64,000 bases of DNA from Lachnospiraceae bacterium (GTDB taxonomy: Bacteria > Bacillota > Clostridia > Lachnospirales > Lachnospiraceae), in NCBI GenBank assembly GCA_017395635.1, contig JAFQOE010000020.1, positions 1-64,000 of the forward strand. The letters are read 5' to 3'. Shown piece after piece: positions 52,185-61,967 of the stretch. The notes beneath the pieces are model-generated. The model did no database searches. It saw only the letters and a list, made by a program, of their open reading frames with translations, and was not told the DNA's origin. Every line of letters begins with the position of its first letter. Position 1 is the stretch's first letter. Both the position numbers and the translations under genes were made by a program.

Positions 52185-52563
52185 GCCAATCTAAATCTCC
52201 TCGATCTAAAGCTTTTACCATTAACTCAGCAGTAGCCAAATTGGTAGCTAATGGAATATTATGCATATCACATAACATGAAAATATTATTAATATCAGGT
52301 TCATGTGATTTTGGATTTTGTGGGTCTCTTAAAAAGATTACCATATCAATATCATTGTGTTCTATTTCAGAACCTAACTGTTGTTCGCCACCAAGGTGTC
52401 CTGCCAAATATTTATGTACTGACAAATTCGTAGCTTCCTCAATCAAACGTCCGGTTGTACCTGTTGCATACAAATCATGTTTAATTAAGATTCCTTTGTA
52501 AGCAATGCAGAAATTTTGCATTAACTTCTTCTTTGCATCATGTGCAATTAATCCTATATTCAT
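52168..52563 (-). CDS. mgsA: methylglyoxal synthase
   Basis: Converts dihydroxyacetone phosphate to methylglyoxal, relieving sugar-phosphate stress. The 131 residues have the phosphate-binding pattern ATGTTGRLIEE near 33-45 and the catalytic region SGPLGGDQQ-like AGHLGGEQQLGSEI, with LRDPQNPKSHEPD. It lies between rodA and a D,D-carboxypeptidase gene, an arrangement common in Lachnospiraceae. Its stop lies inside the downstream gene start. Confidence 0.95.
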   Translation of the reverse strand: MNIGLIAHDAKKKLMQNFCIAYKGILIKHDLYATGTTGRLIEEATNLSVHKYLAGHLGGEQQLGSEIEHNDIDMVIFLRDPQNPKSHEPDINNIFMLCDMHNIPLATNLATAELMVKALDRGDLDWREMFK

Positions 52564-52578
52564 ACTATCCCCTCCTAG

Positions 52579-53688
52579 TTAGTATTTTCTACGTTGTAGT
52601 GACACGTTTATCACTAATCCAATTGCGGCACACGAGCTTACCAAAGAGGATAATCCATAACTAATAAATGGTAATGGAATACCCGTGTTAGGTAACAAAG
52701 ATGTAGCTACTCCAATATTGATAAATGATTGAAAACCAATCAATGTAGCTACTCCGGTCGCAATTAACATCCCCATATTATCACTGGCTTTTCGCGCAGT
52801 TCTTATACATTGTAACACAATTAGACCCAAAATGACAACTACCAGAACACTTCCAACAAATCCTAATTCTTCCCCTACGACTGAAAAAATGAAATCGGTT
52901 TGTTGTTCCGAAATTAAGTTAGTATCTTTTACGGTTGCCAGTGTAGAATTATTCACCCCTTTTCCAAATAACTGTCCTGATCCAATTGCCATAACTGAGT
53001 TATCTTGTTGCCATTTGGTTGTAGATGTGTAATCATCCGGATATAAAAAAGCTAAGATACGAGTTACCTGATAGTCTTGTAGCAATGGCGGATTGGGTTG
53101 TTTGATATACCATAAAAAACTACCAGCCAGAGGAATCATACATAAGAATGCAATTCCGATAATCTTATAACTTAATCCGGCTACAAATAACATCATAAAT
53201 AAGATTACAAAAATATCAATAGTAGTCGATAAATCCGGTTGTGAAACAACCAAGAATAATGGAATAGCACATAAAATGGCATATTCTACTAAAGTTTTGA
53301 ATGTATTAATGGTATCCTTATGGTCTGCCAAAAAATGTGCGGCACAAATTATCATAATAATCTTGGTAAATTCAGAAGGTTGAATTGTAATAAAACTGGA
53401 AGAGCCTAACCATCTTTGCGCTCCATTTACTTCTGTTCCAAAGAAAATTACACATAATAAAAGAATGATGTTAATGATATATAATATAAAATGGAATTTG
53501 CGAATGAATTTATAATCAATAAAAGATAATGTAATCATTCCGGTCAAACAAATCACTAAACCTATCACCTGTTTGTTGAGGTAAGAGCTATCAGCACTAT
53601 TAATCATATAAGTTCCTGTAATAGTGGCACATAATACGAGTATTAGCAATTTGAAATTATAATTCCTTAAGTGATAATTTTGTAACAT
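52579..53688 (-). CDS. rodA: rod shape-determining protein RodA (SEDS glycosyltransferase)
   Basis: A 369-residue SEDS-family peptidoglycan polymerase with about ten transmembrane helices. Conserved blocks are GAQRWLGSSSFITIQPSEFTK (split: GAQRWLG and IQPSEFTKI), WQQDNSVMAIGSGQLFGKGV and the C-terminal LPNTGIPLPFISYGLSSL. It polymerises lateral wall together with PBP2, which is encoded in the same run. Its position with minCDE, mre genes and PBP2 favours RodA over FtsW or SpoVE. Confidence 0.93.
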   Translation of the reverse strand: MLQNYHLRNYNFKLLILVLCATITGTYMINSADSSYLNKQVIGLVICLTGMITLSFIDYKFIRKFHFILYIINIILLLCVIFFGTEVNGAQRWLGSSSFITIQPSEFTKIIMIICAAHFLADHKDTINTFKTLVEYAILCAIPLFLVVSQPDLSTTIDIFVILFMMLFVAGLSYKIIGIAFLCMIPLAGSFLWYIKQPNPPLLQDYQVTRILAFLYPDDYTSTTKWQQDNSVMAIGSGQLFGKGVNNSTLATVKDTNLISEQQTDFIFSVVGEELGFVGSVLVVVILGLIVLQCIRTARKASDNMGMLIATGVATLIGFQSFINIGVATSLLPNTGIPLPFISYGLSSLVSSCAAIGLVINVSLQRRKY

Positions 53689-53763
53689 CTTAGTTGATCT
53701 CCTAAACGTAAATCTGAAAAATTATTAGTGACAATTTGTAAATCTTGGATGTTGTATCCTTTG

Positions 53764-54045
53764 TTATTTGATAGTTTTACTTCGAACATCTTTAATTGGA
53801 ATATTCGCAAACAGGGCTGGAACGCTTCCGTTTCCCTCTTGAGATTCTGTCTGGGTTATCTGAATATCAAGTCCTGAAGCATCAATTTCCATGTACCTTG
53901 AAATGACTTCAATAATATCATTCTTAATTTGTTCCATAACATCCGGAGAACAATTGGCTCTATCGGATACTAATAGTAGCTTGAGACGGTCTTTTGCATA
54001 GTCACTAGATACTTTTCTTTTGTAAAAAAAATCTAATAAACTCAT
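53764..54045 (-). CDS. minE: cell division topological specificity factor MinE
   Basis: A 93-residue MinE with the N-terminal MSLLDFFYKRKVSSDYAKDRLKLLL (membrane and MinD-binding region, here residues 1-25) and a dimerising C-terminal beta domain. It stimulates MinD ATPase and drives pole-to-pole oscillation. GGAGAG precedes ATG 54045. Presence of MinE together with DivIVA is notable: many Firmicutes have one or the other. Confidence 0.93.
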   Translation of the reverse strand: MSLLDFFYKRKVSSDYAKDRLKLLLVSDRANCSPDVMEQIKNDIIEVISRYMEIDASGLDIQITQTESQEGNGSVPALFANIPIKDVRSKTIK

Positions 54046-54095
54046 ACTCGACTCTCCAATCGCAATTATTAAGCTGTCTTAATTAGTTCTACTTA

Positions 54096-54884
54096 TTAGG
54101 ATTTTTTGAACAATCTGGACAATCTTTTTAAGAATCCGGAGTCCGTCAAATCCAAAAATTCTACATTTTCACCAATTACTCTTTTGCATATATTCATATA
54201 GGCTTTTCCGGCAAGAGAATCATCTCCTACCAAAGGCTGTCCCTGATTTGTAGAAATGACAATACTCTCATCATCCGGGATTGCGCCAATCAAATCAATT
54301 GCCAAAATCTCAACTACATCATCTATGGACATCATTTCTCCACGTTTAACCATATCCATACGAATGCGATTGACAATTAGGTCGATTTTACAAATGGAAT
54401 TGGATTCTAATAAACCAATGATTCTATCAGCATCACGAATGGAAGATACTTCAGGAGTTGTTACTACTAAAGCGCGGTCTGCTGCGGCAATTGCATTTTG
54501 AAATCCTTGTTCAATACCGGCAGGACAATCTAAAATCACATAGTCAAATTCTTCTTTTAATTCTTCTACGAGTTTTTTCATTTGTTCCGGTGTCACAGCA
54601 GATTTATCTTTGGTTTGTGCAGAAGGTAATAAAAACAGATTCGGTGTGTTTTTATCTTTGATTAATGCTTGTCTATAGCGACAGGTACCTTCTACTACAT
54701 CAACTAAATTGTATACGATACGATTTTCCAAACCCATAACAACATCTAAGTTTCTCAAACCGATATCTGTATCGACTAATACAACTTTCTTTCGTAATTG
54801 TGCTAAACCGGTACCGATATTAGCGGATGTGGTTGTTTTTCCTACACCACCTTTTCCTGATGTAATAACGATTACTTCACACAT
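54096..54884 (-). CDS. minD: septum site-determining ATPase MinD
   Basis: A 262-residue deviant Walker ATPase: SGKGGVGKTTTSANIG at residues 8-23, DTDIGLRNLDVVMG, and DCPAGIEQGFQNA. The C-terminal amphipathic helix (SGFLKRLSRLFKKS) is the membrane-targeting sequence. With MinC it blocks FtsZ assembly away from midcell. GGAGGAAAAGT precedes ATG 54884. Confidence 0.97.
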   Translation of the reverse strand: MCEVIVITSGKGGVGKTTTSANIGTGLAQLRKKVVLVDTDIGLRNLDVVMGLENRIVYNLVDVVEGTCRYRQALIKDKNTPNLFLLPSAQTKDKSAVTPEQMKKLVEELKEEFDYVILDCPAGIEQGFQNAIAAADRALVVTTPEVSSIRDADRIIGLLESNSICKIDLIVNRIRMDMVKRGEMMSIDDVVEILAIDLIGAIPDDESIVISTNQGQPLVGDDSLAGKAYMNICKRVIGENVEFLDLTDSGFLKRLSRLFKKS

Positions 54885-54950
54885 ACTTTTCCTCCATAAT
54901 CCCTATTAAATAATATCGTAACGACTTGCAAGAAATCATTACATAATATA

Positions 54951-55739
54951 CTAGATTGCAGTTTTTGACACACGTTCAATAGAAATCTGGTCATTGACTA
55001 TAGTTGCAATCATTGCATCATCCTTTTTGGATTTCGGTATTTTTTTGGTATCTGAACTATTGGCAACAATATCTGCAATTTGAATGCGTATAGGTGACAT
55101 AGACAATGCCATAACAAAAGCATTTTTATTACCATCCTGTCCTGCATAGGCACTTCCTTTCAGAGAACCAATTACGACTACATTTCCGTTGGCAGTGACT
55201 GTTGCTCCGGGATTCACATCACCAATAATGACAATAGATTCTTTTGCGTCTAAACTTTGTCCGGAACGTAATGTTCCTTTATAAAACAAACCGTTATTCT
55301 CCGATAAATGATTCGATTGCAAGACAGATTCATTATAATATTCCTGTTGCACATCCGTTAAAAATAAGTCTTCCGTATCGAATAGGTTTGAATTGTCTAA
55401 ATGAATGTCCTTAATGTTCTTTTGTTCTAACTCATCTATAGCTTTTGCGGTTTGTATAATATCAAAAAATGTAGCTTCTACGTCATTATTATGATCCATA
55501 ACATACTGTATGTTAAGTTTGGAATTGGTTGTAATAACATGCAATAATTCATCCATCTCTTCGTTGGACAATTCACGTCCTTGAAAAGTCACAGCAAGTT
55601 GTTTGTCACTATCAAAGAATTCTTCAGCATTTTCCAGTTTGATAGATAAGTCTTTGGACAATTGCGAAAATTCAATTTCTTTATCTAGTACGATTGTAAT
55701 GCCGTATTTGTTTCCTTTGATAATGACTGTATTTTTCAT
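54951..55739 (-). CDS. minC: septum site-determining protein MinC
   Basis: A 262-residue FtsZ inhibitor. The N-terminal domain spans residues 1-105 and the C-terminal beta-helical domain contains GTLRSGQSLDAKESIVIIGDV, NPGATVTANGNVVVIGSLKGSAYAG, a MinC hallmark. MinD recruits it to the membrane. GAGG precedes ATG 55739. It heads the minC-minD-minE run. Confidence 0.93.
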   Translation of the reverse strand: MKNTVIIKGNKYGITIVLDKEIEFSQLSKDLSIKLENAEEFFDSDKQLAVTFQGRELSNEEMDELLHVITTNSKLNIQYVMDHNNDVEATFFDIIQTAKAIDELEQKNIKDIHLDNSNLFDTEDLFLTDVQQEYYNESVLQSNHLSENNGLFYKGTLRSGQSLDAKESIVIIGDVNPGATVTANGNVVVIGSLKGSAYAGQDGNKNAFVMALSMSPIRIQIADIVANSSDTKKIPKSKKDDAMIATIVNDQISIERVSKTAI

Positions 55740-55791
55740 TGAACTACCTCGTAAAATAAATTACATCCTCAAAATGTATATAAGTTCGAAA

Positions 55792-58644
55792 TTAGTCGGC
55801 CATATTAACATTACCGGTAATAGATGCATTTTCAAGTTTTTCCGGATCGAAATAATATGCATAAATGAAACCGGCAAGCTCTTCTGCATTACCAGAAGAA
55901 TAACCATAAGGGATAACTGTTGTTACAGAAATTTCCGGATTAACAAAAGGCGCATATGAAACAAATAGCGCATGAGCCGGTCTTGCAAGGTTTTCTTCCG
56001 CTGTTCCTGTTTTACCAGCAACATCAACATTTATCTTATTAATTAACATATTTTCATCGGTATGCTCCTCTACAACACGACGCATACCATTATGCACAGT
56101 ACGCCATAAATTGGTATCGATATCCACTGTTCCGTGGACGTTATGAGGGTTTTCATAGGTTGTCGTACCCTCTAAATTCTTAATTTCTTTGATAATACTT
56201 AAATCATAGCATGTACCATTTGTAGCAATGGTATTCACATATCTAGCCAACTGTGTTGGGGTATAGGAATTCGTACCCTGTCCTATAGCACTACGAATAA
56301 CGGTTTCATCTGATACTTTTGGAGAAATTTCATCTAATTCAATACCTGAATTCGTATCTAATCCGAAAAGGGATGCGTATTTAGATAATTTTTTTAATCC
56401 ATCTGAATCAGAGAAATTATCTTCGCCACCACCTAAACGATAACCAACTTCATAAAAGAAGTAGTTACAAGAAACTTCTAATGCTTCTTCAATTCCGATT
56501 TCACCATGTTTTCCAGGATAATACCAACATTTTGGAGGTGGATCTGTTTCAGTAAAAATACCTTCTGCATCAATTACAGTATCTAATTCGATAGCACCTT
56601 CTTCTACACCGGCAATAGTTGTTAACATCTTATAGGTAGAACCTGGTGCGGTTCTTTGTTGAGTTGCACGATTGTAGAGTGGTTTTGTTTTGTCTGAAAT
56701 TAATTTTGCATAATATTTTGAATCAACAGAGTTGGTAAGCATGTTATTGTCATAGCTTGGATAACTTACCATAGCCAGTATTTCTCCGGTATCTACGTCG
56801 GTCACAACTACAGAACCCTCACAAGGATCAAGGGCTAATTGCGCAGGTGTTATTTCAAGATTATATAGTTTCATACGGATAAATTGGTATGCTGACATTT
56901 CGCCAGTTACAAAACTAGTAAAATCTCTATCTTTTTCTTTGTCCAATATTCCTTGTTCGAACATGATATATATTACCTGCTCACCACTGACATTATTAGA
57001 TTTTAGCATATATTTCATGATTAATTTGTCGAATTGTGTATCGTCTTTTAGAATATTTTGAATATATTCTACTAAAGCATTATACACCTCTTGTGAATCA
57101 TAATAATCACTAGTTAAATCAAAAGAGGATATGTCAATAGCCCCTTGATTAATGGCATATTGCAAATAAGTTCCTAATGAAATGTTACCAGCAACATACT
57201 CTTTGTATGTTTCATCTGTACTTGGAACGGTTTTGGTATTGTAAATTGCGTTTGCTGCCAATGTACTATAGATATATTCTATATATGCAGTATATTCATT
57301 ATCTAAGTTATTAATAGCAGTATTCTCACGTGTAAGAATTGCATGGATGCGAGATAAAACATATTCCCTGGTTGAATTTAATGTATTATTAACTGTTGTT
57401 TCATATGGTCCTGCATTTGCACTCGATAAATGTGTAATGTCTAAGGCATTATTATCAAACAAAGCATAATATACATCTGTTATAGGAATTCGTTTATCGT
57501 TGATTTTGTTGTCCTCATCCACTTCTTCGTTTGTCATATTGGCAAGTAATACACTTGCAATTTCTTTTTCTAAAGTATCATAGCAATACTTTTGCAATTC
57601 CGAATCAATGGTTAAGTAAATGTCTTCTCCTGCTACGGAATCTTCTGTGTTGGTTCGGTCAATAATCTTACCTAAATTATCAACAAATATTTCTTCGATA
57701 CCATTTTTTCCGCGAAGTGTACTTTCGTATTTTTGCTCTAACCCTGTCTTACCAATCATATCGTTACTGCCATATTGATTCTTTTTAGACAGCTCTTCAT
57801 TGTATTCTTTCATTTCTTCAGGAGAAATTGCACCAATGTATCCGATAATATGCGCAAAATATTCTGAATCGTTATACACACGTATAGAATCTACAACAAC
57901 ATTGATACCCATTAAATCTGCACTGTGTTCATTCAATTCAGCAACGCTTTCATCGCAGATATCCATTGCGATTGTAACAGAAATATATTGTTGAAAACGG
58001 TTCAACCACAAAGCATAACGAACCTCAAGAATCTTCAATGCTTCTTCTAGGTCATAATGTTCCTTTATGTCGAAATACTTGTTGCCTGCTAAAAGGTCAA
58101 ACACTTGCTGTGCAGTCATATTCTGTTGTTCCTCAGTCAAATCTTCATATGAAGATTTGCCAAATACTTCAGCAAGGAAATGTAGTCTTTCCGAATCGGA
58201 AGTGTTGCCGTAGGTAAGTTTACCTGTTCTACTAAGAGAAATAGGAAAATCAATACTGATAGTATCACCGTTTTCCTCTAGTATCTTAATTGTGCGAGAT
58301 ACAACAGAATTCTTTAAAATGTTTTCTGATACATTGTTTTCCTCTGCTACTTCAGTCAGTTTGGCACTGTTCTCGAAAGTAACAGAATACGCAAGTTGAT
58401 TATAGGCTAAAAGTTTGCCTTTGCAATCATATATATTACCTCTGGCAGCTTCTACTGTAAGTGTTTTCTTAGATTTGTAGGTGAAGTTATTCATATGTTC
58501 TTCACCTTCTATAATTTGTAATGTAAAAAGTCTTCCAATCAACAGTGAAAACAAAATAAACATTATAGTTGTTAAAACAAATAAGCGATGTGATACATAT
58601 TCAATTATATATTCTTTCATTGCTCGAAAGAGATCTTTAATCAT
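55792..58644 (-). CDS. mrdA: penicillin-binding protein 2 (class B transpeptidase)
   Basis: A 950-residue class B PBP that cross-links peptidoglycan with RodA. It has an N-terminal transmembrane helix (residues 20-40), a PBP dimerisation domain (GNIYDCKGKLLAYNQLAYSV onward) and a transpeptidase domain with APGSTYKML (SxxK, near residue 660), VSCNYF (SxN, near 715) and GKTGTAEE (KTG, near 880). Between YLTIDSELQKYCYD (about 345) and DPCEGSVVVTDVDTG (about 610) lies a roughly 240-residue insertion not present in E. coli PBP2 (633 residues). Its start overlaps the mreD end by eight bases. Confidence 0.93.
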   Translation of the reverse strand: MIKDLFRAMKEYIIEYVSHRLFVLTTIMFILFSLLIGRLFTLQIIEGEEHMNNFTYKSKKTLTVEAARGNIYDCKGKLLAYNQLAYSVTFENSAKLTEVAEENNVSENILKNSVVSRTIKILEENGDTISIDFPISLSRTGKLTYGNTSDSERLHFLAEVFGKSSYEDLTEEQQNMTAQQVFDLLAGNKYFDIKEHYDLEEALKILEVRYALWLNRFQQYISVTIAMDICDESVAELNEHSADLMGINVVVDSIRVYNDSEYFAHIIGYIGAISPEEMKEYNEELSKKNQYGSNDMIGKTGLEQKYESTLRGKNGIEEIFVDNLGKIIDRTNTEDSVAGEDIYLTIDSELQKYCYDTLEKEIASVLLANMTNEEVDEDNKINDKRIPITDVYYALFDNNALDITHLSSANAGPYETTVNNTLNSTREYVLSRIHAILTRENTAINNLDNEYTAYIEYIYSTLAANAIYNTKTVPSTDETYKEYVAGNISLGTYLQYAINQGAIDISSFDLTSDYYDSQEVYNALVEYIQNILKDDTQFDKLIMKYMLKSNNVSGEQVIYIMFEQGILDKEKDRDFTSFVTGEMSAYQFIRMKLYNLEITPAQLALDPCEGSVVVTDVDTGEILAMVSYPSYDNNMLTNSVDSKYYAKLISDKTKPLYNRATQQRTAPGSTYKMLTTIAGVEEGAIELDTVIDAEGIFTETDPPPKCWYYPGKHGEIGIEEALEVSCNYFFYEVGYRLGGGEDNFSDSDGLKKLSKYASLFGLDTNSGIELDEISPKVSDETVIRSAIGQGTNSYTPTQLARYVNTIATNGTCYDLSIIKEIKNLEGTTTYENPHNVHGTVDIDTNLWRTVHNGMRRVVEEHTDENMLINKINVDVAGKTGTAEENLARPAHALFVSYAPFVNPEISVTTVIPYGYSSGNAEELAGFIYAYYFDPEKLENASITGNVNMAD

Positions 58645-59149
58645 GAACTTCTACCTCTTTGCTTTTTTTGAGACGTAAATTAATACGTACTAATAGTTTG
58701 TAGAAAAATAAAGTAATTAATATTGTATATAACATCTCCGGAAGTATCAGAGTGATTAGATACTCTCCAAAGTCTAATCGATTTCTTAACAAAAAATAGA
58801 TCAGATATATCAATATATTGTAAATCAAATCATTCATTGAAATCATTATCATCGGTAACAATACATCTTCTACATAATAAATTCTGTGAAAGAAACCGTT
58901 AATATATCCCATAGTCATATAAATTAATGCATATGGTCCTAATACTGTTCCAAAGAAAATATCAATTAATAAACCGGAGAAGAATCCGACTAGCATTCCT
59001 TCTTTTCGACCACGCATTAAACCAAAGGACATCGTTACAATCAAAAGTAAGTTGGGTACTACGCCTGCCAAAGAAAGGTAATGAAACAAGGTTGATTGCA
59101 GTATAAAACATATAATGATAATAAATCCAATTGTAATACAGCGTTTCAT
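58637..59149 (-). CDS. mreD: rod shape-determining protein MreD
   Basis: A 170-residue membrane protein with about five to six transmembrane helices; MSFGLMRGRKEGMLVGFFSGLLIDIFFGTVLG is typical (residues about 40-70; only its parts MRGRKEGMLVGFFSGLL and DIFFG are quoted as diagnostic). It links MreC and the cytoskeleton to wall synthesis. It starts three bases after mreC. No mreB lies in the window. Confidence 0.9.
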   Translation of the reverse strand: MKRCITIGFIIIICFILQSTLFHYLSLAGVVPNLLLIVTMSFGLMRGRKEGMLVGFFSGLLIDIFFGTVLGPYALIYMTMGYINGFFHRIYYVEDVLLPMIMISMNDLIYNILIYLIYFLLRNRLDFGEYLITLILPEMLYTILITLFFYKLLVRINLRLKKSKEVEVHD

Positions 59150-59152
59150 ATA

Positions 59153-60247
59153 TTATTCTCCATTTGTTCCCTCGGATGGGGTGTCTTCGTTATCGGATTC
59201 TTGATTACGAACAGTATCTTCTTCTGATGTGTTTGCTTCTGTTGTTGAGGGTGGTTCGGTTGTATTTGCCTCGGTTGAGTTTGCTTCAGTTGTGTTTGCT
59301 TCAGTTGCCGGAGGTGTTTGTGTTGTATTTGCATTGGTATTAGAAGATGGTTCTTGTGTATTGGTTATATTATCATAAATATTCTTGTTCGTTGAATTAA
59401 TATTCAAATCAGACTTCATATCTAAAATGACAAGTACTTCCTGGAGATTGGTAAAATCAACAACAGGAAGACATTTGGCTGATTTGGTTAAATTATTAGC
59501 ATCCATCTCTACTTCTGTGATATATCCGATTAATAAACCTGGTAAAAACTTATCACTTACATGAGAAGTAACAAGTTCCGCTCCTTCTTCTATGATATCG
59601 GCTTTGTTAATATAACCAACATTGATATATCCATCTTTCATATGAGATAAGTCACCTGCTACAGTACATAATGTTTCTGTGCCGGAAATAGCAGCACTTA
59701 CGTTGCTGTTATCATCAATAATAGCACGTACTTTAGAGTAATTACTTCCCACCTCTGTAACAATACCAGCTAAACCACTACCTGCTAGAATATTGCATCC
59801 AACTTTAACACCATCTTTTTCCCCTTTATCAATTACAAAAGTAGAAAACCAATTCGTGGAATCTGTTGCAATGACTCTGGCACCTATAGTGTTGTATTGT
59901 ACATATTGTTCTTTAAGTGCAAGTAACTCTTGTAAACGATGAAGCTCATAGCTTTCCTGTTCATATATCTTAATCTGTGCAATATATTCTTCCATTTTCT
60001 CTTGTAGTTGTGCATTTTCTTCAAGGAGTTCTTCTTTCTCACGACTATCAAGAACACTATCGAATATGGTAGAACCAACCTTATTCACACCAGACTGCAT
60101 CGGGGTAATAATTGTGCTGGTTAAAGCTTTCAATGGGGAAAAACGATCCTCAAATAATACAGATAAAAATAACATAATAAAGCAAATTACCGCCAAAAAT
60201 AAATAGATATATTTTGGTGGAATTTCTCGTTTGTCACGAAAATTCAT
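59153..60247 (-). CDS. mreC: rod shape-determining protein MreC with T/E/N-rich tail
   Basis: A 364-residue bitopic protein: N-terminal membrane helix (residues 13-30), coiled coil (about 65-110), then two beta-barrel domains (DGVKVGCNILAGSGLAGIV). Residues from about 285 are a low-complexity tail rich in Thr, Asn and Glu (TEANTTEANSTEANTTEPP), which is not part of the family. The tail may be a flexible wall-facing linker. It binds PBP2 in other bacteria, and PBP2 is encoded downstream. Confidence 0.93.
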   Translation of the reverse strand: MNFRDKREIPPKYIYLFLAVICFIMLFLSVLFEDRFSPLKALTSTIITPMQSGVNKVGSTIFDSVLDSREKEELLEENAQLQEKMEEYIAQIKIYEQESYELHRLQELLALKEQYVQYNTIGARVIATDSTNWFSTFVIDKGEKDGVKVGCNILAGSGLAGIVTEVGSNYSKVRAIIDDNSNVSAAISGTETLCTVAGDLSHMKDGYINVGYINKADIIEEGAELVTSHVSDKFLPGLLIGYITEVEMDANNLTKSAKCLPVVDFTNLQEVLVILDMKSDLNINSTNKNIYDNITNTQEPSSNTNANTTQTPPATEANTTEANSTEANTTEPPSTTEANTSEEDTVRNQESDNEDTPSEGTNGE

Positions 60248-60261
60248 AACGTCACCATCCT

Positions 60262-60531
60262 TTAGATAAAGCGATATACAATGATACCGATTATTAATCC
60301 AATAATACTTGCAATATTAATTGTAATGGTTAATCCGAATGTTAATACTAATATTCCTAAATCTAGTACAACCGGGGATGTAAGTCCAAATGTGTTGCCA
60401 TAAGCAAGCCAACTCAAAAAGCTTATATTAGATGCTAGTGTACCTAAATAACCACCTAATACAATGCCGCATAATAATATAACAACCAATACCCAATTAT
60501 TCTTACGTGAATTACCAACTGCTCCTGCCAT
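60262..60531 (-). CDS. DUF4321 small membrane protein
   Basis: An 89-residue protein with two to three transmembrane helices (NNWVLVVILLCGIVLGGYLG near the N-terminus, and LGILVLTFGLTITINIASI to the end). It matches DUF4321, which sits just before mreC in many Clostridia. Function unknown. AGGAGAT precedes ATG 60531. Confidence 0.85.
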   Translation of the reverse strand: MAGAVGNSRKNNWVLVVILLCGIVLGGYLGTLASNISFLSWLAYGNTFGLTSPVVLDLGILVLTFGLTITINIASIIGLIIGIIVYRFI

Positions 60532-60572
60532 GATTCAATCTCCTTTATCCTCATATAAAATCACATTCGATT

Positions 60573-60601
60573 ATCATATCATAATTCATACATTTCTACA
60601 A
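60573..60601 (-). promoter_or_regulatory. promoter of the DUF4321-mre-PBP2-min-rodA operon
   Basis: On the minus strand TTGTAG (complement of 60596-60601), 17-base spacer, TATGAT (complement of 60573-60578). The -35 box overlaps the stop codon of the upstream PLP lyase gene. Confidence 0.7.
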
Positions 60602-61888
60602 GATTATGTTAATTAAGCCTTTTTTCTCTAATTGTGCTAATGACTTCATAATACCAAATTTGGCGTGATGATAGGATAATCCACCTTGGAAATATACGGT
60701 ATAAGGCTCATGCATTGGTGCATCTGCAGATAATTCAATCGATGCACCGGAAATAAATGCACCCGCAGCCATAATGACATCGCAATTATAACCAGGCATT
60801 GGCCATGGTGTTGGTGTAACGTGTGAATCAATTGGAGCTGCATATTGGATGCCTTCACAAAATGCAATTACTTTCTCAGGATCATGGAAGGTTACAGCCT
60901 GTATAATATCATGACGAGATTCCGTTGCATTCGGTACACATTCAAAACCTAAACGTTCGTAGAGATTGGCTGCAAAGATAGCACCCTTAAGAGCTCCGTT
61001 CACAACTTGTGGAGCATTGAATAAACCTTGGAAAAAGTCTTTATTAACGCCTAATGTTGCACCTACTTCTGCACCAAGTCCCGGTGCTGTTAATCGATAA
61101 TAGGCATTCTCAACACATTCCTTAGTACCACAGATATATCCACCGATTGGTGCCAATCCACCACCCGGATTCTTGATAAGGGAACCGACTACCATATCTG
61201 CACCAACATTGGAAGGCTCATCCAGTTCTACAAATTCTCCATAACAGTTATCGACCATACAGATAATGTTAGGATTAATATTCTTGATAAAGGAAATCAA
61301 TTCTCCTATCTGTTTCACACTAAAGGTAGGTCTTGTAAGATAACCTTTAGAACGCTGGATGGTCATCATTTTAGTCTTGTCAGAAATTGCGTTCTTAATA
61401 CCTTCATAATCAAAGGTTCCATCTTCTAATAATTCCACTTGTTTGTAAGTTACACCATATTCAGCTAACGAACCTTTAGATGGTCGAATACCAATAATTT
61501 CTTCCATAGTATTGTATGGTTTACCAACCGGTGAAATCAACTCATCTCCAGGTCTCAAATTGGAAGATAAAGCTATAGCTAATGCATGAGTACCACAAGT
61601 AATCTGTGCACGCACTAAAGCTGCTTCCGTTCCGAAAATCTCTGCGTATACCTTTTCTAGGGCTTCACGTCCCATATCATTATATCCGTATCCGGTTGTA
61701 GGACCTAAATGTGCTTCTGAAATCTGGTGTTTTTGCATAGCAGACAACACCTTTAATTGATTACATTCTGTAACCTTATCCATCTCAGCAAAACGTTCTT
61801 TAAGAGATTCCTCAATTTCCTGACATAGCATAAGAACTTCTTTCGAAATCCCCATTTGTTCATAAGCTTCTGTAATATGATTATGCAT
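60596..61888 (-). CDS. methionine gamma-lyase family (PF06838) PLP enzyme
   Basis: A 430-residue fold-type I PLP enzyme of the family annotated as methionine gamma-lyase family or aluminium resistance protein. The lysine motif is in MTIQRSKGYLTRPTF near residue 178; the family sequence EAHLGPTTGYGYNDMGREALE is visible near 58-78. Members are conserved in Firmicutes and usually follow miaA, as here. The natural substrate is unsettled. AAGGAGA precedes ATG 61888. Confidence 0.9.
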   Translation of the reverse strand: MHNHITEAYEQMGISKEVLMLCQEIEESLKERFAEMDKVTECNQLKVLSAMQKHQISEAHLGPTTGYGYNDMGREALEKVYAEIFGTEAALVRAQITCGTHALAIALSSNLRPGDELISPVGKPYNTMEEIIGIRPSKGSLAEYGVTYKQVELLEDGTFDYEGIKNAISDKTKMMTIQRSKGYLTRPTFSVKQIGELISFIKNINPNIICMVDNCYGEFVELDEPSNVGADMVVGSLIKNPGGGLAPIGGYICGTKECVENAYYRLTAPGLGAEVGATLGVNKDFFQGLFNAPQVVNGALKGAIFAANLYERLGFECVPNATESRHDIIQAVTFHDPEKVIAFCEGIQYAAPIDSHVTPTPWPMPGYNCDVIMAAGAFISGASIELSADAPMHEPYTVYFQGGLSYHHAKFGIMKSLAQLEKKGLINIIL

Positions 61889-61932
61889 AATGCAAATTCT
61901 CCTTCGCTATTGTATCTTAATATTGTTATAGA

Positions 61933-61959
61933 ATAACTATTCAGTATCTTCATAGTTAC
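61933..61959. repeat. 27-bp dyad repeat downstream of miaA, second copy
   Basis: Shares the core TATTCAGTATCTTCATA with the copy at 45735-45761. The ends TAACTAT and ATAGTTA are inverted, so it can form a small hairpin. It lies nine bases after the miaA stop on the minus strand and before the PLP lyase gene. Confidence 0.7.
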
Positions 61960-61967
61960 CAGTTACG

